Program-made: the position numbers and the translations under genes | Shown: positions 8,412-17,320 of the stretch, piece by piece | Position numbering within the stretch: the stretch's first letter is position 1 | How the letters are laid out: each line of letters opens with the position of its first letter | The notes under the pieces: generated by a model | Told to the model about the DNA's origin: nothing | The model's input: only the letters and a program-made list of their open reading frames with translations | The model's database searches: none | NCBI RefSeq assembly: GCF_022790535.1 | Contig: NZ_LOHG01000002.1 | Span: 342,254 to 406,253, forward strand | DNA length: 64,000 nucleotides | DNA from: Pseudomonas maioricensis | GTDB lineage: Bacteria > Pseudomonadota > Gammaproteobacteria > Pseudomonadales > Pseudomonadaceae | Direction: 5' to 3'

Positions 8412-10562
8412 TCAAGCAGGAATCGCTTTAGCCTTCGGCTCACGATCCCATACCCGGTGCTGGGCTATCGCAGCGAAGAAAGCCTTGAATGAGCTACTAT
8501 CAGACACTTCCAGCAGTCCGGCATCCTTGTCCAGATGCAACAGATCAATGATCTGCTTGGCCTCACCGCTCACAGAAATTGCCTTCAGGTGTTTGTACGC
8601 TTCGAGCACGTAGTGCAGCGCGACACCGTCGCCGCTCAATGCTTTCACCGAAGCAGCGCCCCCCGGAATGAATACCGCGTCAAACGCTACTGACGGTAAA
8701 CCTTCCATGGATGCATCAACCGGCAGACTCGCACCGCTAGCCGTTTTCACTGGCGCGGAGGTCGGGCCGAGCACCTTGGCGTGGGCGCCTTCAGCTTCCA
8801 GCGCCGCTTTCATGGCCGCTACAGCCTTGTCGTCCACACCATTGGCAACCAGGATCGCTACTTTGCGCGACACGATGTCCCCGGCGAGCAGGTTCATCTG
8901 ACTGAGCAGAGGCGACTCTTTGAGCGATTGCTGTTTGGCTGGCACGGTCGGTGCGGTTGGCGCAGGCAGACCCAGGTTGGCGGCAACACGGCCAGCCAGC
9001 TCCAGATCGATATTGGCCAGAATCTCATTCACCTGACGTGCACGGATGTGTTCACGATCCACTTTGCCCAACTCGAAGCTGTAAGCCGCGATGATGTGCT
9101 CTTTCTCGGCATGGCTCATGCTGTTGAAGAACAGCGTCGCTTGCGAGAAATGATCGGAGAACGACTCGCTGCGCTGACGAACCTTGTGCGCCTCGATACG
9201 CTCGGGATAGCTCTCGAAGCCGCCATCCACCGGGCCAGCAGGGGTTTCCTTCGGCCAGCCGCCATCAATCGAGTTCGGCTCGTACGAAGCACGGCCTTTG
9301 TCGATAGTCGTGCGGTGCTGAGCGTCGCGCTGACCGTTGTGATTAGGCGCCACAGGACGGTTTATCGGGATCTCGTGGAAGTTAGGCCCACCCAGACGGC
9401 TGATTTGCGTGTCGGTGTAGGAAAACAGACGACCTTGCAGCAGCGGATCATTGGAGAAGTCGATACCCGGCACGACATGACCAGGGCAGAACGCGACCTG
9501 CTCGGTTTCCGCGAAGAAGTTATCCGGGTTGCGGTTAAGCACCATCTTGCCCAGCGGCGTCACCGGCACCAGCTCTTCAGGGATAATCTTGGTCGGATCG
9601 AGAATATCGAAGTCGAACTTGTGCTCGTCTTCTTCCGCCACAATCTGCACGCCCAGTTCCCACTCAGGGTAGTCACCGGTTTCGATGGATTCCCACAGGT
9701 CGCGGCGGTGGAAGTCGGTATCTTTACCGGCCAGCTTCTGCGCTTCGTCCCACACCAGTGAGCACACGCCAAACTTGGGCTTCCAGTGAAATTTCACGAA
9801 GGTCGATTTGCCTTCAGTGTTGATCATGCGGAACGTGTGTACGCCAAAGCCTTGCATGGTGCGCAGGCTTTTAGGAATAGCACGGTCGGACATGGTCCAC
9901 AGCACCATGTGAGCCGACTCAGGCACCAGCGAGACAAAGTCCCAGAACGTGTCGTGCGCCGAGCCACCGGTAGGAATTTCGTTATGCGGCTCAGGTTTCA
10001 CCGCGTGAACGAAATCCGGAAATTTGATCGCATCCTGGATGAAGAACACCGGCATGTTGTTGCCGACCAGGTCGTAATTACCTTCATCGGTGTAGAACTT
10101 CACCGAGAAGCCACGCACGTCGCGGACGGTATCGCCTGAGCCACGCGGACCTTGCACGGTGGAGAAGCGCACAAACACCGGGGTTTTCTTGCCGGGATCA
10201 CGCAAGAAGCCCGCCTTGGTCAGTTCGGCGTGGTCTTCGTAAGTCTGGAAATAACCATGAGCCGCCGTGCCGCGCGCGTGAACGATGCGCTCCGGGATAC
10301 GCTCGTGGTCAAAGTGCGTGATTTTTTCACGCATGATGAAGTCTTCGAGCAGTGACGGGCCGCGGTCACCGGCCTTCAAGCTGTTCTGATTGTCGGAGAC
10401 TTTGACACCATGGTTGGTGCGCAGCGCTTGCTGGGTAGGATCAGAGCGAAACTGCTCCAGGCTTTCCAGCTTGGCGTTGGTGTTGCCGCGATCCAGAGTG
10501 TCGGTTCCTGCTAGTTCGCTTTTAGATCCATCGGGTGCATTCGTTGGTTTCTTCGTAGCCAT
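8412..10562 (-). CDS. katE: Catalase HPII, large-subunit monofunctional heme catalase
   Basis: Breaks down hydrogen peroxide to water and oxygen in the cytoplasm. At 716 residues it is a clade 2 large-subunit catalase. The distal His lies in [14 protein letters not shown] (His near 95), the distal Asn region in [17 protein letters not shown], and the proximal heme Tyr in [14 protein letters not shown]. The C-terminal ~150 residues form the extra DJ-1/PfpI-like domain ([27 protein letters not shown]). A strong ribosome site (CTGAGGAG) precedes the ATG. It is a single gene with its own terminator. Family members are usually RpoS-controlled; a CTATAGT -10-like element lies at 10746-10752 on this strand. 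Confidence 0.96.
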   Translation of the reverse strand: MATKKPTNAPDGSKSELAGTDTLDRGNTNAKLESLEQFRSDPTQQALRTNHGVKVSDNQNSLKAGDRGPSLLEDFIMREKITHFDHERIPERIVHARGTAAHGYFQTYEDHAELTKAGFLRDPGKKTPVFVRFSTVQGPRGSGDTVRDVRGFSVKFYTDEGNYDLVGNNMPVFFIQDAIKFPDFVHAVKPEPHNEIPTGGSAHDTFWDFVSLVPESAHMVLWTMSDRAIPKSLRTMQGFGVHTFRMINTEGKSTFVKFHWKPKFGVCSLVWDEAQKLAGKDTDFHRRDLWESIETGDYPEWELGVQIVAEEDEHKFDFDILDPTKIIPEELVPVTPLGKMVLNRNPDNFFAETEQVAFCPGHVVPGIDFSNDPLLQGRLFSYTDTQISRLGGPNFHEIPINRPVAPNHNGQRDAQHRTTIDKGRASYEPNSIDGGWPKETPAGPVDGGFESYPERIEAHKVRQRSESFSDHFSQATLFFNSMSHAEKEHIIAAYSFELGKVDREHIRARQVNEILANIDLELAGRVAANLGLPAPTAPTVPAKQQSLKESPLLSQMNLLAGDIVSRKVAILVANGVDDKAVAAMKAALEAEGAHAKVLGPTSAPVKTASGASLPVDASMEGLPSVAFDAVFIPGGAASVKALSGDGVALHYVLEAYKHLKAISVSGEAKQIIDLLHLDKDAGLLEVSDSSSFKAFFAAIAQHRVWDREPKAKAIPA

Positions 10563-11021
10563 CAGACAAAAACTCCTCAGTAACAGGCTGCCCTTTAGCC
10601 AGGAACGGCATGGGGCTTATTAAGCAGAATTCCCTGGTAAGGGCCTCAGGGAAGTCACGGCGCTAAGAAAGTGACTGAGAAGAAAAACAGGCGTTCCGTG
10701 TTTTTTCTGAAGATCTGGCGGGTGGTAACAGATCACCGGCCCCGCACTATAGCGGAGCACACAATTGTAGGAGCTGCCGAAGGCTGCGAGACTTTTTTCC
10801 TGATGTACCGCTATCGCAGCCTTCGGCAGCTCCTACAGAAGCCCATTTCAAACCATCCATCGCCTTATTCCATTTCAGCAGGTCTGTTATGAAATAAATG
10901 CTAAATACCATCCAGCGGACAGGCTAAAATGCGCGCCCGGCCTATCCAGCCGGTGCGAATCAGCCGGTGCGCGTCCTGCCGCTGCGCTGAATTTTTAACG
11001 CGCCCCCACAAGGTTCGCTAA
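10563..11021. other. Intergenic region between divergent katE and metN
   Basis: 459 bases without a supported gene. It holds the katE leader, a minus-strand CTATAGT motif (10746-10752) that could be a sigma-S type -10, a family B REP doublet (10766-10838), a plus-strand TAAAAT (10924-10929) that may be the metN -10, and an 11-base direct repeat CAGCCGGTGCG at 10947-10957 and 10961-10971, 14 bases apart. I see no riboswitch fold I can name. Confidence 0.5.
10766..10838. repeat. REP family B doublet
   Basis: Inverted repeat of 73 bases with arms TGTAGGAGCTGCCGAAGG and its complement. It is located between divergent katE and metN, an unusual place since most copies here lie after genes. Confidence 0.9.
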
Positions 11022-12029
11022 GTGATCGAGTTCCATAACGTCCATAAAACCTACCGGGTGGCAGGCAAGGAAATTCCGGCCCTGCACCCCACCAGCCTGC
11101 GCGTCGAAGACGGCCAGGTATTCGGCCTGATCGGCCATTCAGGGGCTGGCAAAAGTACCCTGCTGCGCCTGATCAACCGCCTGGAAACCCCGAGCGGCGG
11201 GCAGATCGTTGTCGACGAAGACGACGTCACCGCCCTTGACGCCAATGGCTTGCGGCGCTTCCGTCAGCAGGTCGGGATGATCTTCCAGCACTTCAACCTG
11301 CTGTCTTCCAAGACCGTGGCCGACAACGTCGCCATGCCGCTGACCCTGGCCGGTGATATGTCCCGCGCAGAGATCGATCAGCGCGTAGCGGAACTGCTCG
11401 CCCGGGTTGGCTTGTCCGACCACGCGAAGAAATACCCTTCGCAGCTGTCCGGTGGGCAAAAGCAGCGTGTCGGCATTGCCCGCGCCCTGGCCACCAAGCC
11501 AAAGATTCTGCTCTGCGATGAAGCGACCAGCGCCCTGGACCCGCAAACCACTGCGTCGGTCCTGCAACTGCTGGCCGAGATCAATCGTGAGCTGAAGCTG
11601 ACCATCGTTCTGATCACCCATGAAATGGACGTGATCCGCCGTGTCTGCGACCACGTCGCCGTCATGGATGCCGGCGTAATCGTCGAGCAAGGCAAGGTCG
11701 CTGATGTATTCCTGCATCCACAGCACCCGACGACCAAACGCTTTGTTCAGGAACACGAGCAAATCGACGAAAACGAACAGCGCGATGACTTCGCACACGT
11801 TGAAGGCCGCATCGTCCGCCTGACCTTCCAGGGTGAGGCGACTTACGCACCGCTGCTCGGTACCGTAGCGCGGGAGACCGGCGTGGATTACAGCATCCTG
11901 GCCGGACGCATTGATCGCATCAAAGACACGCCTTACGGGCAACTGACCCTGGCTATCACTGGCGGCGACATGGACGCCGCCTTCGCTCGCTTCACCGCCG
12001 CGGATGTTCATATGGAGGTGCTGCGCTAA
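11022..12029 (+). CDS. metN: Methionine ABC transporter ATP-binding protein
   Basis: ATPase of the D/L-methionine importer MetNIQ, 335 residues from a GTG start. Walker [10 protein letters not shown] (about 38-46), signature LSGGQKQR (about 141-148) and Walker [14 protein letters not shown] (about 163-175) are present. The C-terminal region (about 255-335) matches the NIL regulatory domain that binds methionine and gives trans-inhibition in the family. The TAA overlaps the metI ATG by one base (TAATG), so the two are coupled. Confidence 0.95.
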   Translation: MIEFHNVHKTYRVAGKEIPALHPTSLRVEDGQVFGLIGHSGAGKSTLLRLINRLETPSGGQIVVDEDDVTALDANGLRRFRQQVGMIFQHFNLLSSKTVADNVAMPLTLAGDMSRAEIDQRVAELLARVGLSDHAKKYPSQLSGGQKQRVGIARALATKPKILLCDEATSALDPQTTASVLQLLAEINRELKLTIVLITHEMDVIRRVCDHVAVMDAGVIVEQGKVADVFLHPQHPTTKRFVQEHEQIDENEQRDDFAHVEGRIVRLTFQGEATYAPLLGTVARETGVDYSILAGRIDRIKDTPYGQLTLAITGGDMDAAFARFTAADVHMEVLR

Positions 12030-12703
12030 TGGACGCTCTACTGACTTTATTCCCCAACGTCGACTGGGCGGAAATCTGGGTCGCCACGCTTGATACCCTG
12101 AACATGCTGGTCGTGTCTCTGGGCTTCACCGTGTTGCTGGGCTTGCCGCTGGGCGTAATCCTGTTCCTCACCTCACCACGCCAGTTGCTCGAAAACAAAG
12201 GCCTGTATTCAGTTCTGGCAGTCATCGTCAACTTGCTGCGGGCCTTGCCCTTCATCATCTTGCTGATCGTGATGATGCCGGTGACCGAGATCATCACCGG
12301 CACTACGCTGGGTATTCTCGGCACCTTGCCGCCGCTGATCGCAGGCGCAACTCCATTCTTCGCTCGCCTGGTAGAAACCGCGCTGCGTGAAGTGGATCGC
12401 GGCATTATCGAGGCGACTCAGGCGATGGGTGCCACCACCCGGCAGATCATCGTCAAGGCGCTGCTGCCTGAAGCACGCCCCGGCATCCTCGCTGCCATTA
12501 CCGTTACGGCCATTGCGCTGGTGTCGTTCACCGCCATGGCGGGCGCTGTTGGCGCAGGTGGGCTGGGTGATCTGGCGATTCGCTACGGTTACCAGCGTTT
12601 CCAGAACGATGTGATGTTCGTGACGGTCGTATTGCTGCTGGTGCTGGTGCAAATCCTGCAAACCATCGGCGACAAACTGGTCGCGCACTTTTCCCACCGC
12701 TAA
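12029..12703 (+). CDS. metI: Methionine ABC transporter permease
   Basis: Inner-membrane permease of MetNIQ, 224 residues, the usual size. Five or so hydrophobic segments are visible, with the permease EAA-type loop near 135-155 (REVDRGIIEATQAMGATTRQII). It starts within the metN stop codon. A gap of 63 bases with a hairpin separates it from metQ. Confidence 0.95.
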   Translation: MDALLTLFPNVDWAEIWVATLDTLNMLVVSLGFTVLLGLPLGVILFLTSPRQLLENKGLYSVLAVIVNLLRALPFIILLIVMMPVTEIITGTTLGILGTLPPLIAGATPFFARLVETALREVDRGIIEATQAMGATTRQIIVKALLPEARPGILAAITVTAIALVSFTAMAGAVGAGGLGDLAIRYGYQRFQNDVMFVTVVLLLVLVQILQTIGDKLVAHFSHR

Positions 12704-12728
12704 GTTATTGGCCGATTTCGTCGGCAAA

Positions 12729-12749
12729 GGCCCGTCACGATGGCGGGCC
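12729..12749 (+). promoter_or_regulatory. Hairpin between metI and metQ
   Basis: Stem GGCCCGTCA/TGGCGGGCC (nine pairs, one G-U) with loop CGA and no T-tract. It is followed by the strong metQ ribosome site AAAGGAG. Such hairpins often protect the mRNA of the binding protein so that it is made in excess; that is inference here. Confidence 0.5.
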
Positions 12750-12766
12750 CTCAAAGGAGTTGATGT

Positions 12767-13540
12767 ATGAAGAAGCTGTTGGCCGTATTTGCCGCCGTTG
12801 CCGCATTGTCCGCGCATGCCGATGAAACCCTCACCGTTGCGGCCAGCGCCGTGCCTCACGCCGAGCTGCTCGAGTTCGTGAAGCCGACCCTGGCCAAAGA
12901 AGGCGTAGACCTGCAGATCAAGGTCTTCAATGACTACGTGCAGCCCAATGTACAGGTTGCTCAGAAGCGTCTGGATGCCAACTTCTTCCAGCACCAGCCG
13001 TATCTGGATGAGTTCAACAAGGGCAAAGGTACTGATCTGGTCAGCGTCGCCAAGGTTCACGTAGAACCGTTCGGGGCTTACTCGGACAAGTTCAAGACCC
13101 TGGCCGACCTGCCAGACGGTGCCAACGTTGCGCTGCCTAACGATGCCACCAACGAAGGCCGCGCTTTCCTGTTGCTGGCCAAAGCGGGTCTGATCACTCT
13201 GAAAGATCCAACCAGCATCCTCGCCAAGCCGAGTGACGTGCTGCAGAACCCGAAAAACCTGAAGTTCCGCGAGCTGGAAGCTGCAACCCTGCCACGTGTG
13301 CTGACTCAGGTTGACCTGGCGCTGATCAACACCAACTACGCGTTGACTGCCAAGCTTGATCCCACCAAAGACGCGCTGATCATCGAAGGTGCCGAGTCGC
13401 CTTACGCCAACATTCTGGTAGCCCGCCCGGACAACAAGGATTCGGACGCCATCAAAAAGCTGGTCGCTGCGCTGCAAAGCCCGGAAGTAAAAGCGTTCAT
13501 CGCCGAGAAGTACAAAGGCGCTGTGGTTCCGGCTTTCTAA
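12767..13540 (+). CDS. metQ: Methionine-binding protein, NlpA family
   Basis: Substrate-binding protein of the methionine importer, 257 residues. The signal peptide covers about 1-18 (KKLLAVFAAVAALSAHA). There is no Cys at the cleavage site, so it looks periplasmic and soluble rather than a lipoprotein, unlike E. coli MetQ. The NlpA/MetQ core is clear: LTVAASAVPHAELLEFVKP, FNDYVQPNVQV, ANFFQHQPYLDEFN, and INTNYALTAKLDP. It follows metNI after a hairpin and strong ribosome site, and is followed by a family B REP doublet. Confidence 0.95.
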   Translation: MKKLLAVFAAVAALSAHADETLTVAASAVPHAELLEFVKPTLAKEGVDLQIKVFNDYVQPNVQVAQKRLDANFFQHQPYLDEFNKGKGTDLVSVAKVHVEPFGAYSDKFKTLADLPDGANVALPNDATNEGRAFLLLAKAGLITLKDPTSILAKPSDVLQNPKNLKFRELEAATLPRVLTQVDLALINTNYALTAKLDPTKDALIIEGAESPYANILVARPDNKDSDAIKKLVAALQSPEVKAFIAEKYKGAVVPAF

Positions 13541-13592
13541 GCTGATCCCGCTCTCCTACAGCGAATTCATCCTCGGAAGGGAATGTATTCTC

Positions 13593-13666
13593 TGTAGGAG
13601 CTGCCGAAGGCTGCGAAGCATTCAGTGCTGACACACCGCCATCGCAGCCTTCGGCAGCTCCTACAG
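13593..13666. repeat. REP family B doublet
   Basis: Inverted repeat of 74 bases with the standard TGTAGGAGCTGCCGAAGG arms. It lies between the convergent metQ and SCO genes. Confidence 0.9.
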
Positions 13667-13685
13667 TTCACTCGTTAGCCGCGTC

Positions 13686-14318
13686 TCACTCCCGCTCCAA
13701 CAACCCCGGCAACTGCGCCAGCAGCTTCTGATTGTTGAACGGCGCCCTGATAAAACCACGCTGATGACCATCAGGCCCGAGCAACGCAAGGTTGCCGCTG
13801 TGATCTACCGTGTAACCCGGTTTGCTGGTGTCGGCGGGAATAAACGGAATGCTCACCCCGTTGGCCAGCTTTTGAATGTCCGGCACGGCTCCCGTCAAAC
13901 CCACGAAATCCTTATCGAAATAGCCCAGATACTGCTTGAGCTGCTGCGGCGTGTCGCGGTTGGGATCAACGCTGACCAACACCACCCGTAATTTGCTCAA
14001 TGCCTCTTCGGGCAGCTCGCTCTTGATCTGGCGTAATTGGGCAAGCGTGGTCGGGCAGATGTCCGGGCAATAGGTGTAGCCGAAAAACAGCAGCGTCCAC
14101 TTGTCCTTGAATTCGTTGATCTGCACCGGCTGGCCGTCCTGATTGGTCATCGTCAAGTCCGGCAACTTGCGGCTTTGCGGCAGCAGAATGATCCCAGCAT
14201 CGATCAACGCCGTCTGGTCGCCAGAGCCTTTGCCCGACAACACGCGATTGACGGTCAGGCCAAGGATCAAAGCGACGATGGCAACCAGGATGAAAACGGT
14301 TTTCTGAGTTCGAGTCAT
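13686..14318 (-). CDS. SCO1/SenC copper chaperone for cytochrome oxidase
   Basis: Membrane-anchored thioredoxin-fold protein that delivers copper to the CuA site of subunit II. It has 210 residues: an N-terminal anchor (about 8-26), the Cys pair in CPDICP (CxxxC, near 80-84) and a downstream His in YTVDHSGN (near 170) that completes the copper site. The start at 14318 (MTRTQKT) is chosen over an ATG nine codons upstream because it places the anchor normally. It is the last gene of the minus-strand oxidase assembly cluster. In relatives a heme O synthase gene sits between this gene and ctaA; here there are only 68 bases. Confidence 0.92.
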   Translation of the reverse strand: MTRTQKTVFILVAIVALILGLTVNRVLSGKGSGDQTALIDAGIILLPQSRKLPDLTMTNQDGQPVQINEFKDKWTLLFFGYTYCPDICPTTLAQLRQIKSELPEEALSKLRVVLVSVDPNRDTPQQLKQYLGYFDKDFVGLTGAVPDIQKLANGVSIPFIPADTSKPGYTVDHSGNLALLGPDGHQRGFIRAPFNNQKLLAQLPGLLERE

Positions 14319-14386
14319 AGGGTCAACAATAGTAGTTTTGAACACGCTGATTGCAGCATGTGGTTGAGGTCACGGTACAGCACATC

Positions 14387-15568
14387 TCACGTTTTGTTTC
14401 CAAACACACCCTCGGCAGCTCTCATCAAACGGCGCATAACGATGTGAAATCGTAGGACCGGTTTTAGCCGGGAGGGCGTCGGTACATTCAACCCATCTGA
14501 TGCGTCAGTCATACTGCCCTCGCGGCTAAAGCCACTTCTACGGATTTCACATATCCGGGAAAGACTCCGCACAGGGGCTCTTTGAACGACCCGCGCTCGC
14601 ACCCGATAATTGATCATCACCAAACTCACCATCAACCCCGCACCACAGGCGCTATGGGCCATGGCGGTCATCAGCGGCAGATGAAACAGTACATTGCTGA
14701 TCCCGAGGCCTATCTGCGCCGAGAGCACCGTCACCAACAGCATCGCCATGCCTGCGAGCCCTGACTTTTTCAGTTGCCAGGCCAGACTCAGCAGCGACAG
14801 CGTGACCAGCAAAGCGCCGACACGATGAGTCAGGTGAATCGCAGTACGCGCCTCACTGTCGAGCTTGCCGCCCAGATAATTGGGCCCGATGTGTTGGGTC
14901 AGATGAAAGCCATTGGTGAAGTCTGCATCAGGCCACCATTGGCCCTGACAGGTCGGCACATCGGTACAGGCCAACGCGGCATAGTTGGCACTGACCCAGC
15001 CACCCAGCGCGATCTGCACTGCAACCAGAAACAGGCCGATGGCAGCCAGACGCTGAAGCCTTGTGGGCAACGGCGACCTTACAACGAAGGCACCACTCAG
15101 ACGTAGCGTCAGCAGAAACAACAGGCTCAGTGTCGCTACCCCGCCCAGCAAGTGCGCCGTCACCACTTGCGGCCAAAGCTTGAGGGTGACGGTCCACATG
15201 CCGAATGTGGCCTGTGTAAACACCACGCCTAGCAGCAACAAAGGCAGCTTCAGCGGTCGCCCCTGTTGCGATCGGCGCCGCCAGGCCTGAGCGGCTAATA
15301 GCATGATCAGTAGCGCCAGCCCTCCCGCGAAGTAGCGATGAAGCATCTCGCTCCAGCCCTTGGCGGCATGCACTGGCGCGCCGGGAAAGTGCAGCTCTGC
15401 GTGGGCCAGTTGCAGATCGTTGCCCGGCACGCTGATGAATCCATAGCAGCCTGGCCAATCCGGGCAACCAAGCCCCGCATGGGTCAGACGGGTATAAGCG
15501 CCCAATAAAACCACGAACAGCGCCAGCAGCGTGGCAAGCAGAGCAAGACGAAATCCGGGCCTGGTCAT
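14387..15568 (-). CDS. ctaA: Heme A synthase, with REP-derived C-terminal tail
   Basis: Membrane enzyme that oxidises heme O to heme A for the oxidase. It has eight or so hydrophobic segments; conserved parts include TRLTHAGLGCPDWPGCYG near 27-44, ELHFPGAP, HRYFAGG, TAHLLGG, LTQHIGPNYLGG and LTHRVGALLV, with the His residues that bind heme. The family homology seems to end near residue 330 (MINYRVRAR). The last ~60 residues are read through an inverted repeat (14444-14550) and continue to a chance stop at 14387. This suggests that the original 3' end and the following cyoE gene were deleted. The membrane core looks intact, so activity is likely. Confidence 0.9.
   Translation of the reverse strand: MTRPGFRLALLATLLALFVVLLGAYTRLTHAGLGCPDWPGCYGFISVPGNDLQLAHAELHFPGAPVHAAKGWSEMLHRYFAGGLALLIMLLAAQAWRRRSQQGRPLKLPLLLLGVVFTQATFGMWTVTLKLWPQVVTAHLLGGVATLSLLFLLTLRLSGAFVVRSPLPTRLQRLAAIGLFLVAVQIALGGWVSANYAALACTDVPTCQGQWWPDADFTNGFHLTQHIGPNYLGGKLDSEARTAIHLTHRVGALLVTLSLLSLAWQLKKSGLAGMAMLLVTVLSAQIGLGISNVLFHLPLMTAMAHSACGAGLMVSLVMINYRVRARVVQRAPVRSLSRICEIRRSGFSREGSMTDASDGLNVPTPSRLKPVLRFHIVMRRLMRAAEGVFGNKT
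14444..14550. repeat. REP family D inverted repeat inside the 3' end of ctaA
   Basis: Left arm GTGAAATCGTAGGACCGG plus TTTTAGCCGGGAGGGC; right arm GCCCTCGCGGCTAAAGCC plus ACTTCTACGGATTTCAC. The only copy of this type in the window. It is translated as part of the ctaA reading frame. Confidence 0.85.
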
Positions 15569-15577
15569 AGCGACCTC

Positions 15578-16171
15578 CTAGCCGATGTTCGATAGCTTCA
15601 GCAGTTGCCGCAGGTCCTTGAGCAAATCCTTACCGTTAACATCAGCGCCGTAGCGCAACACGAGATTGCCATGAGGATCGACGATCCATAATTGAGGCAC
15701 TTCAATGCCGGGCGCAGCCTTTTGATACTGCGCAAGCTCCAGCGGATAGCGCTGCAGCTGTGGATATTCCCGGCTCAGTTTTGCGTCGTAATCAGCACTC
15801 AGCGGTTGTGCGCTGGCCAGCGCGTGACTGGCACGAGAGGCATCACGCCCCAGGCCGATCTGGATTTGCCGCGCCAGATACACCAGTTGCTGGCAATCGA
15901 CGCCGCAGCTTGCTGGTGCGCTGACCAACAGCTGCCAACGCGACTCTTTGACCTGAATACCCAGATCAGCGCGACTTTGACCAGTGCCGATCAATTCGCC
16001 ATGAAAGCTGCGATTGTCCGGCACCCAGAACTTGAACCGATACATGCTGGTGGCCAGGATCATGGGGCCGATGGCAACCAGCAGCACCAATAGCAACTGC
16101 AACCGCCCCCTGCGCCGGTTCGGCGGCGGCCGCTGTTCAGACGTGCCGACTGGATTGATGGTTATTCCCAT
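15578..16171 (-). CDS. Cytochrome oxidase assembly protein, thioredoxin-like, membrane-anchored
   Basis: Protein of 197 residues with one N-terminal membrane segment (about 25-45, LLLVLLVAIGPMILATSMY) and a periplasmic domain with a SCO/thioredoxin-like end (PQLWIVDPHGNLVLRYG near 160-176). There is no CxxxC pair of the SCO type; Cys occurs only in ASCGVDCQQ near 87-93. Genes of this kind always sit between SURF1 and ctaA in pseudomonads, so a role in oxidase maturation is inferred. A strong GGAGG precedes the ATG, which lies inside the 3' end of the SURF1 gene (35-base overlap). Confidence 0.85.
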   Translation of the reverse strand: MGITINPVGTSEQRPPPNRRRGRLQLLLVLLVAIGPMILATSMYRFKFWVPDNRSFHGELIGTGQSRADLGIQVKESRWQLLVSAPASCGVDCQQLVYLARQIQIGLGRDASRASHALASAQPLSADYDAKLSREYPQLQRYPLELAQYQKAAPGIEVPQLWIVDPHGNLVLRYGADVNGKDLLKDLRQLLKLSNIG

Positions 16172-16892
16172 GAGGGTCCTCCGGTCTTTTCTTGTTGTTT
16201 TTTGCCTGATGCCAACCGAGATACAGATAAAGCCCGACCAGCGCCGTCGCCATGGCGAACCACTGCACGGCGTAGCCCAGATGTTTTGCCGGACTCATCG
16301 CGACGACCGGCCAATCAACCCGGTAAGCACCCGGCCCTGACTCGATGCGCAGCTCCTGACGGAAACCCTCGCGCCCCAACTCCGCCCATAGCATGTCAGG
16401 CTGCACGGCCGTAATCAGGCGTGGCCAAGAGGCGCTGGCAGCGTCTGCGCGTAACTGGAAGGTGGCAGGCACCACGTAAACCCGGCTCAGCAAGCTGATC
16501 GTTTGCAGCGGGGTGGTGTAAAGCGGTGGCACGCGCCGGTCTGGCCACGGCAACCAGCCGCGATTCACCCAGACCCAGATACCACTGGCCTCATCCTGAA
16601 ACGGCTGGATCAATTCCACACCGGCTTTCCCCTCGCGGATGCTGTTATCCAGCAGCAGGCTATGCTGCGGATCGAAATGCCCGCGCACCTGCACGCGACG
16701 ATAAGCCAGGTCGGCGCTGTTCAATATCTGATCAACTGCAACAGGGGCCTCAGCCCTGCGCTCGGCATGAGTGGCAAGCATGACGCGCTTTTCTTCACCT
16801 CGACCAAGCTGCCAGAAACCGAGAGTTACCAGCACCGGTAGCAAGATCATGACCACCAACGTAGGCAACACACCGGGAGTGAAGTGCTTCAT
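16137..16892 (-). CDS. SURF1 family oxidase assembly protein
   Basis: Membrane protein needed for full insertion of heme a in aa3-type oxidases. It has 251 residues with one transmembrane helix at each end (about 5-25, TLVVMILLPVLVTLGFWQLGRG; about 215-235, YAVQWFAMATALVGLYLYLG), the classic SURF1 layout. Conserved motifs are GFWQLGRGEEKR, YRRVQVRGHFDP and VNRGWLPW. The start at 16892 (MKHFTPG) has an upstream GGGGCAGG; an ATG 14 codons earlier is possible. The 3' end overlaps the next assembly gene. Confidence 0.93.
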   Translation of the reverse strand: MKHFTPGVLPTLVVMILLPVLVTLGFWQLGRGEEKRVMLATHAERRAEAPVAVDQILNSADLAYRRVQVRGHFDPQHSLLLDNSIREGKAGVELIQPFQDEASGIWVWVNRGWLPWPDRRVPPLYTTPLQTISLLSRVYVVPATFQLRADAASASWPRLITAVQPDMLWAELGREGFRQELRIESGPGAYRVDWPVVAMSPAKHLGYAVQWFAMATALVGLYLYLGWHQAKNNKKRPEDPHGNNHQSSRHV

Positions 16893-16961
16893 CACCTGCC
16901 CCGCCAGACGGATCGAGCCCCACCTATACTCCATTGCATCGCCGTTGCTCCTGGAGTTGTC

Positions 16962-17150
16962 ATGCTCAAAATAGCGATTGTGCTCATGCTGTTCGCCACG
17001 GTGATCTGCCTGTTCAGTGGCCTGTTTTTTCTAGCCAGAGACGGCGGTCATTCAACCCGTCTGCTCAAAGCCCTGACCCTGCGCGAGAGCCTGGCGGTGG
17101 TGACTCTGGCGCTGATCGCGTGGGGGTTTTATAGCGGCCAGTTGGTTTGA
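16962..17150 (+). CDS. DUF2909 twin transmembrane protein
   Basis: Small membrane protein of 62 residues with two hydrophobic helices (about 1-22 and 42-60) joined by a short basic loop. It fits the twin transmembrane protein family (DUF2909) found in cox clusters of pseudomonads. The role is unknown. It lies on the opposite strand to the oxidase genes, divergent from SURF1 and convergent with coxC. The ATG at 16962 is preceded by CTGGAGTTGTC. Confidence 0.85.
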   Translation: MLKIAIVLMLFATVICLFSGLFFLARDGGHSTRLLKALTLRESLAVVTLALIAWGFYSGQLV

Positions 17151-17198
17151 AACGGCCCTGTTAGAGAGACCGCACTGTTACGCCGCAAAGACAGGACT

Positions 17199-17271
17199 TG
17201 TAGGAGCTGCCGAAGGCTGCGATCGCGGCGTGTCAGGATGAATGCTTCGCAGCCTGCGGCAGCTCCTACAG
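17199..17271. repeat. REP family B doublet with an arm mismatch
   Basis: 73-base inverted repeat. The right arm reads AGCCTGCGGCAGCTCC, where the left arm would require TTCGG; one base of the stem is therefore unpaired. It lies after two convergent genes. Confidence 0.85.
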
Positions 17272-17320
17272 AGATGTATTCCAATTCAGTGGCTCCCACA
17301 GGTTTAATAAAACTCCAGAT

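Noticed and set aside
10671-10892. 73-codon frame between katE and metN
   Set aside because: Most of it is a family B REP doublet; translation of REPs gives chance frames.
10921-11021. SAM or methionine riboswitch before metN
   Set aside because: The leader is short and shows only a simple direct repeat; no riboswitch consensus was recognised.
12209-13477. 422-codon open frame opposite metI and metQ
   Set aside because: It covers two well-supported genes, its composition is that of a reverse reading of GC-rich codons, and no domain is visible.
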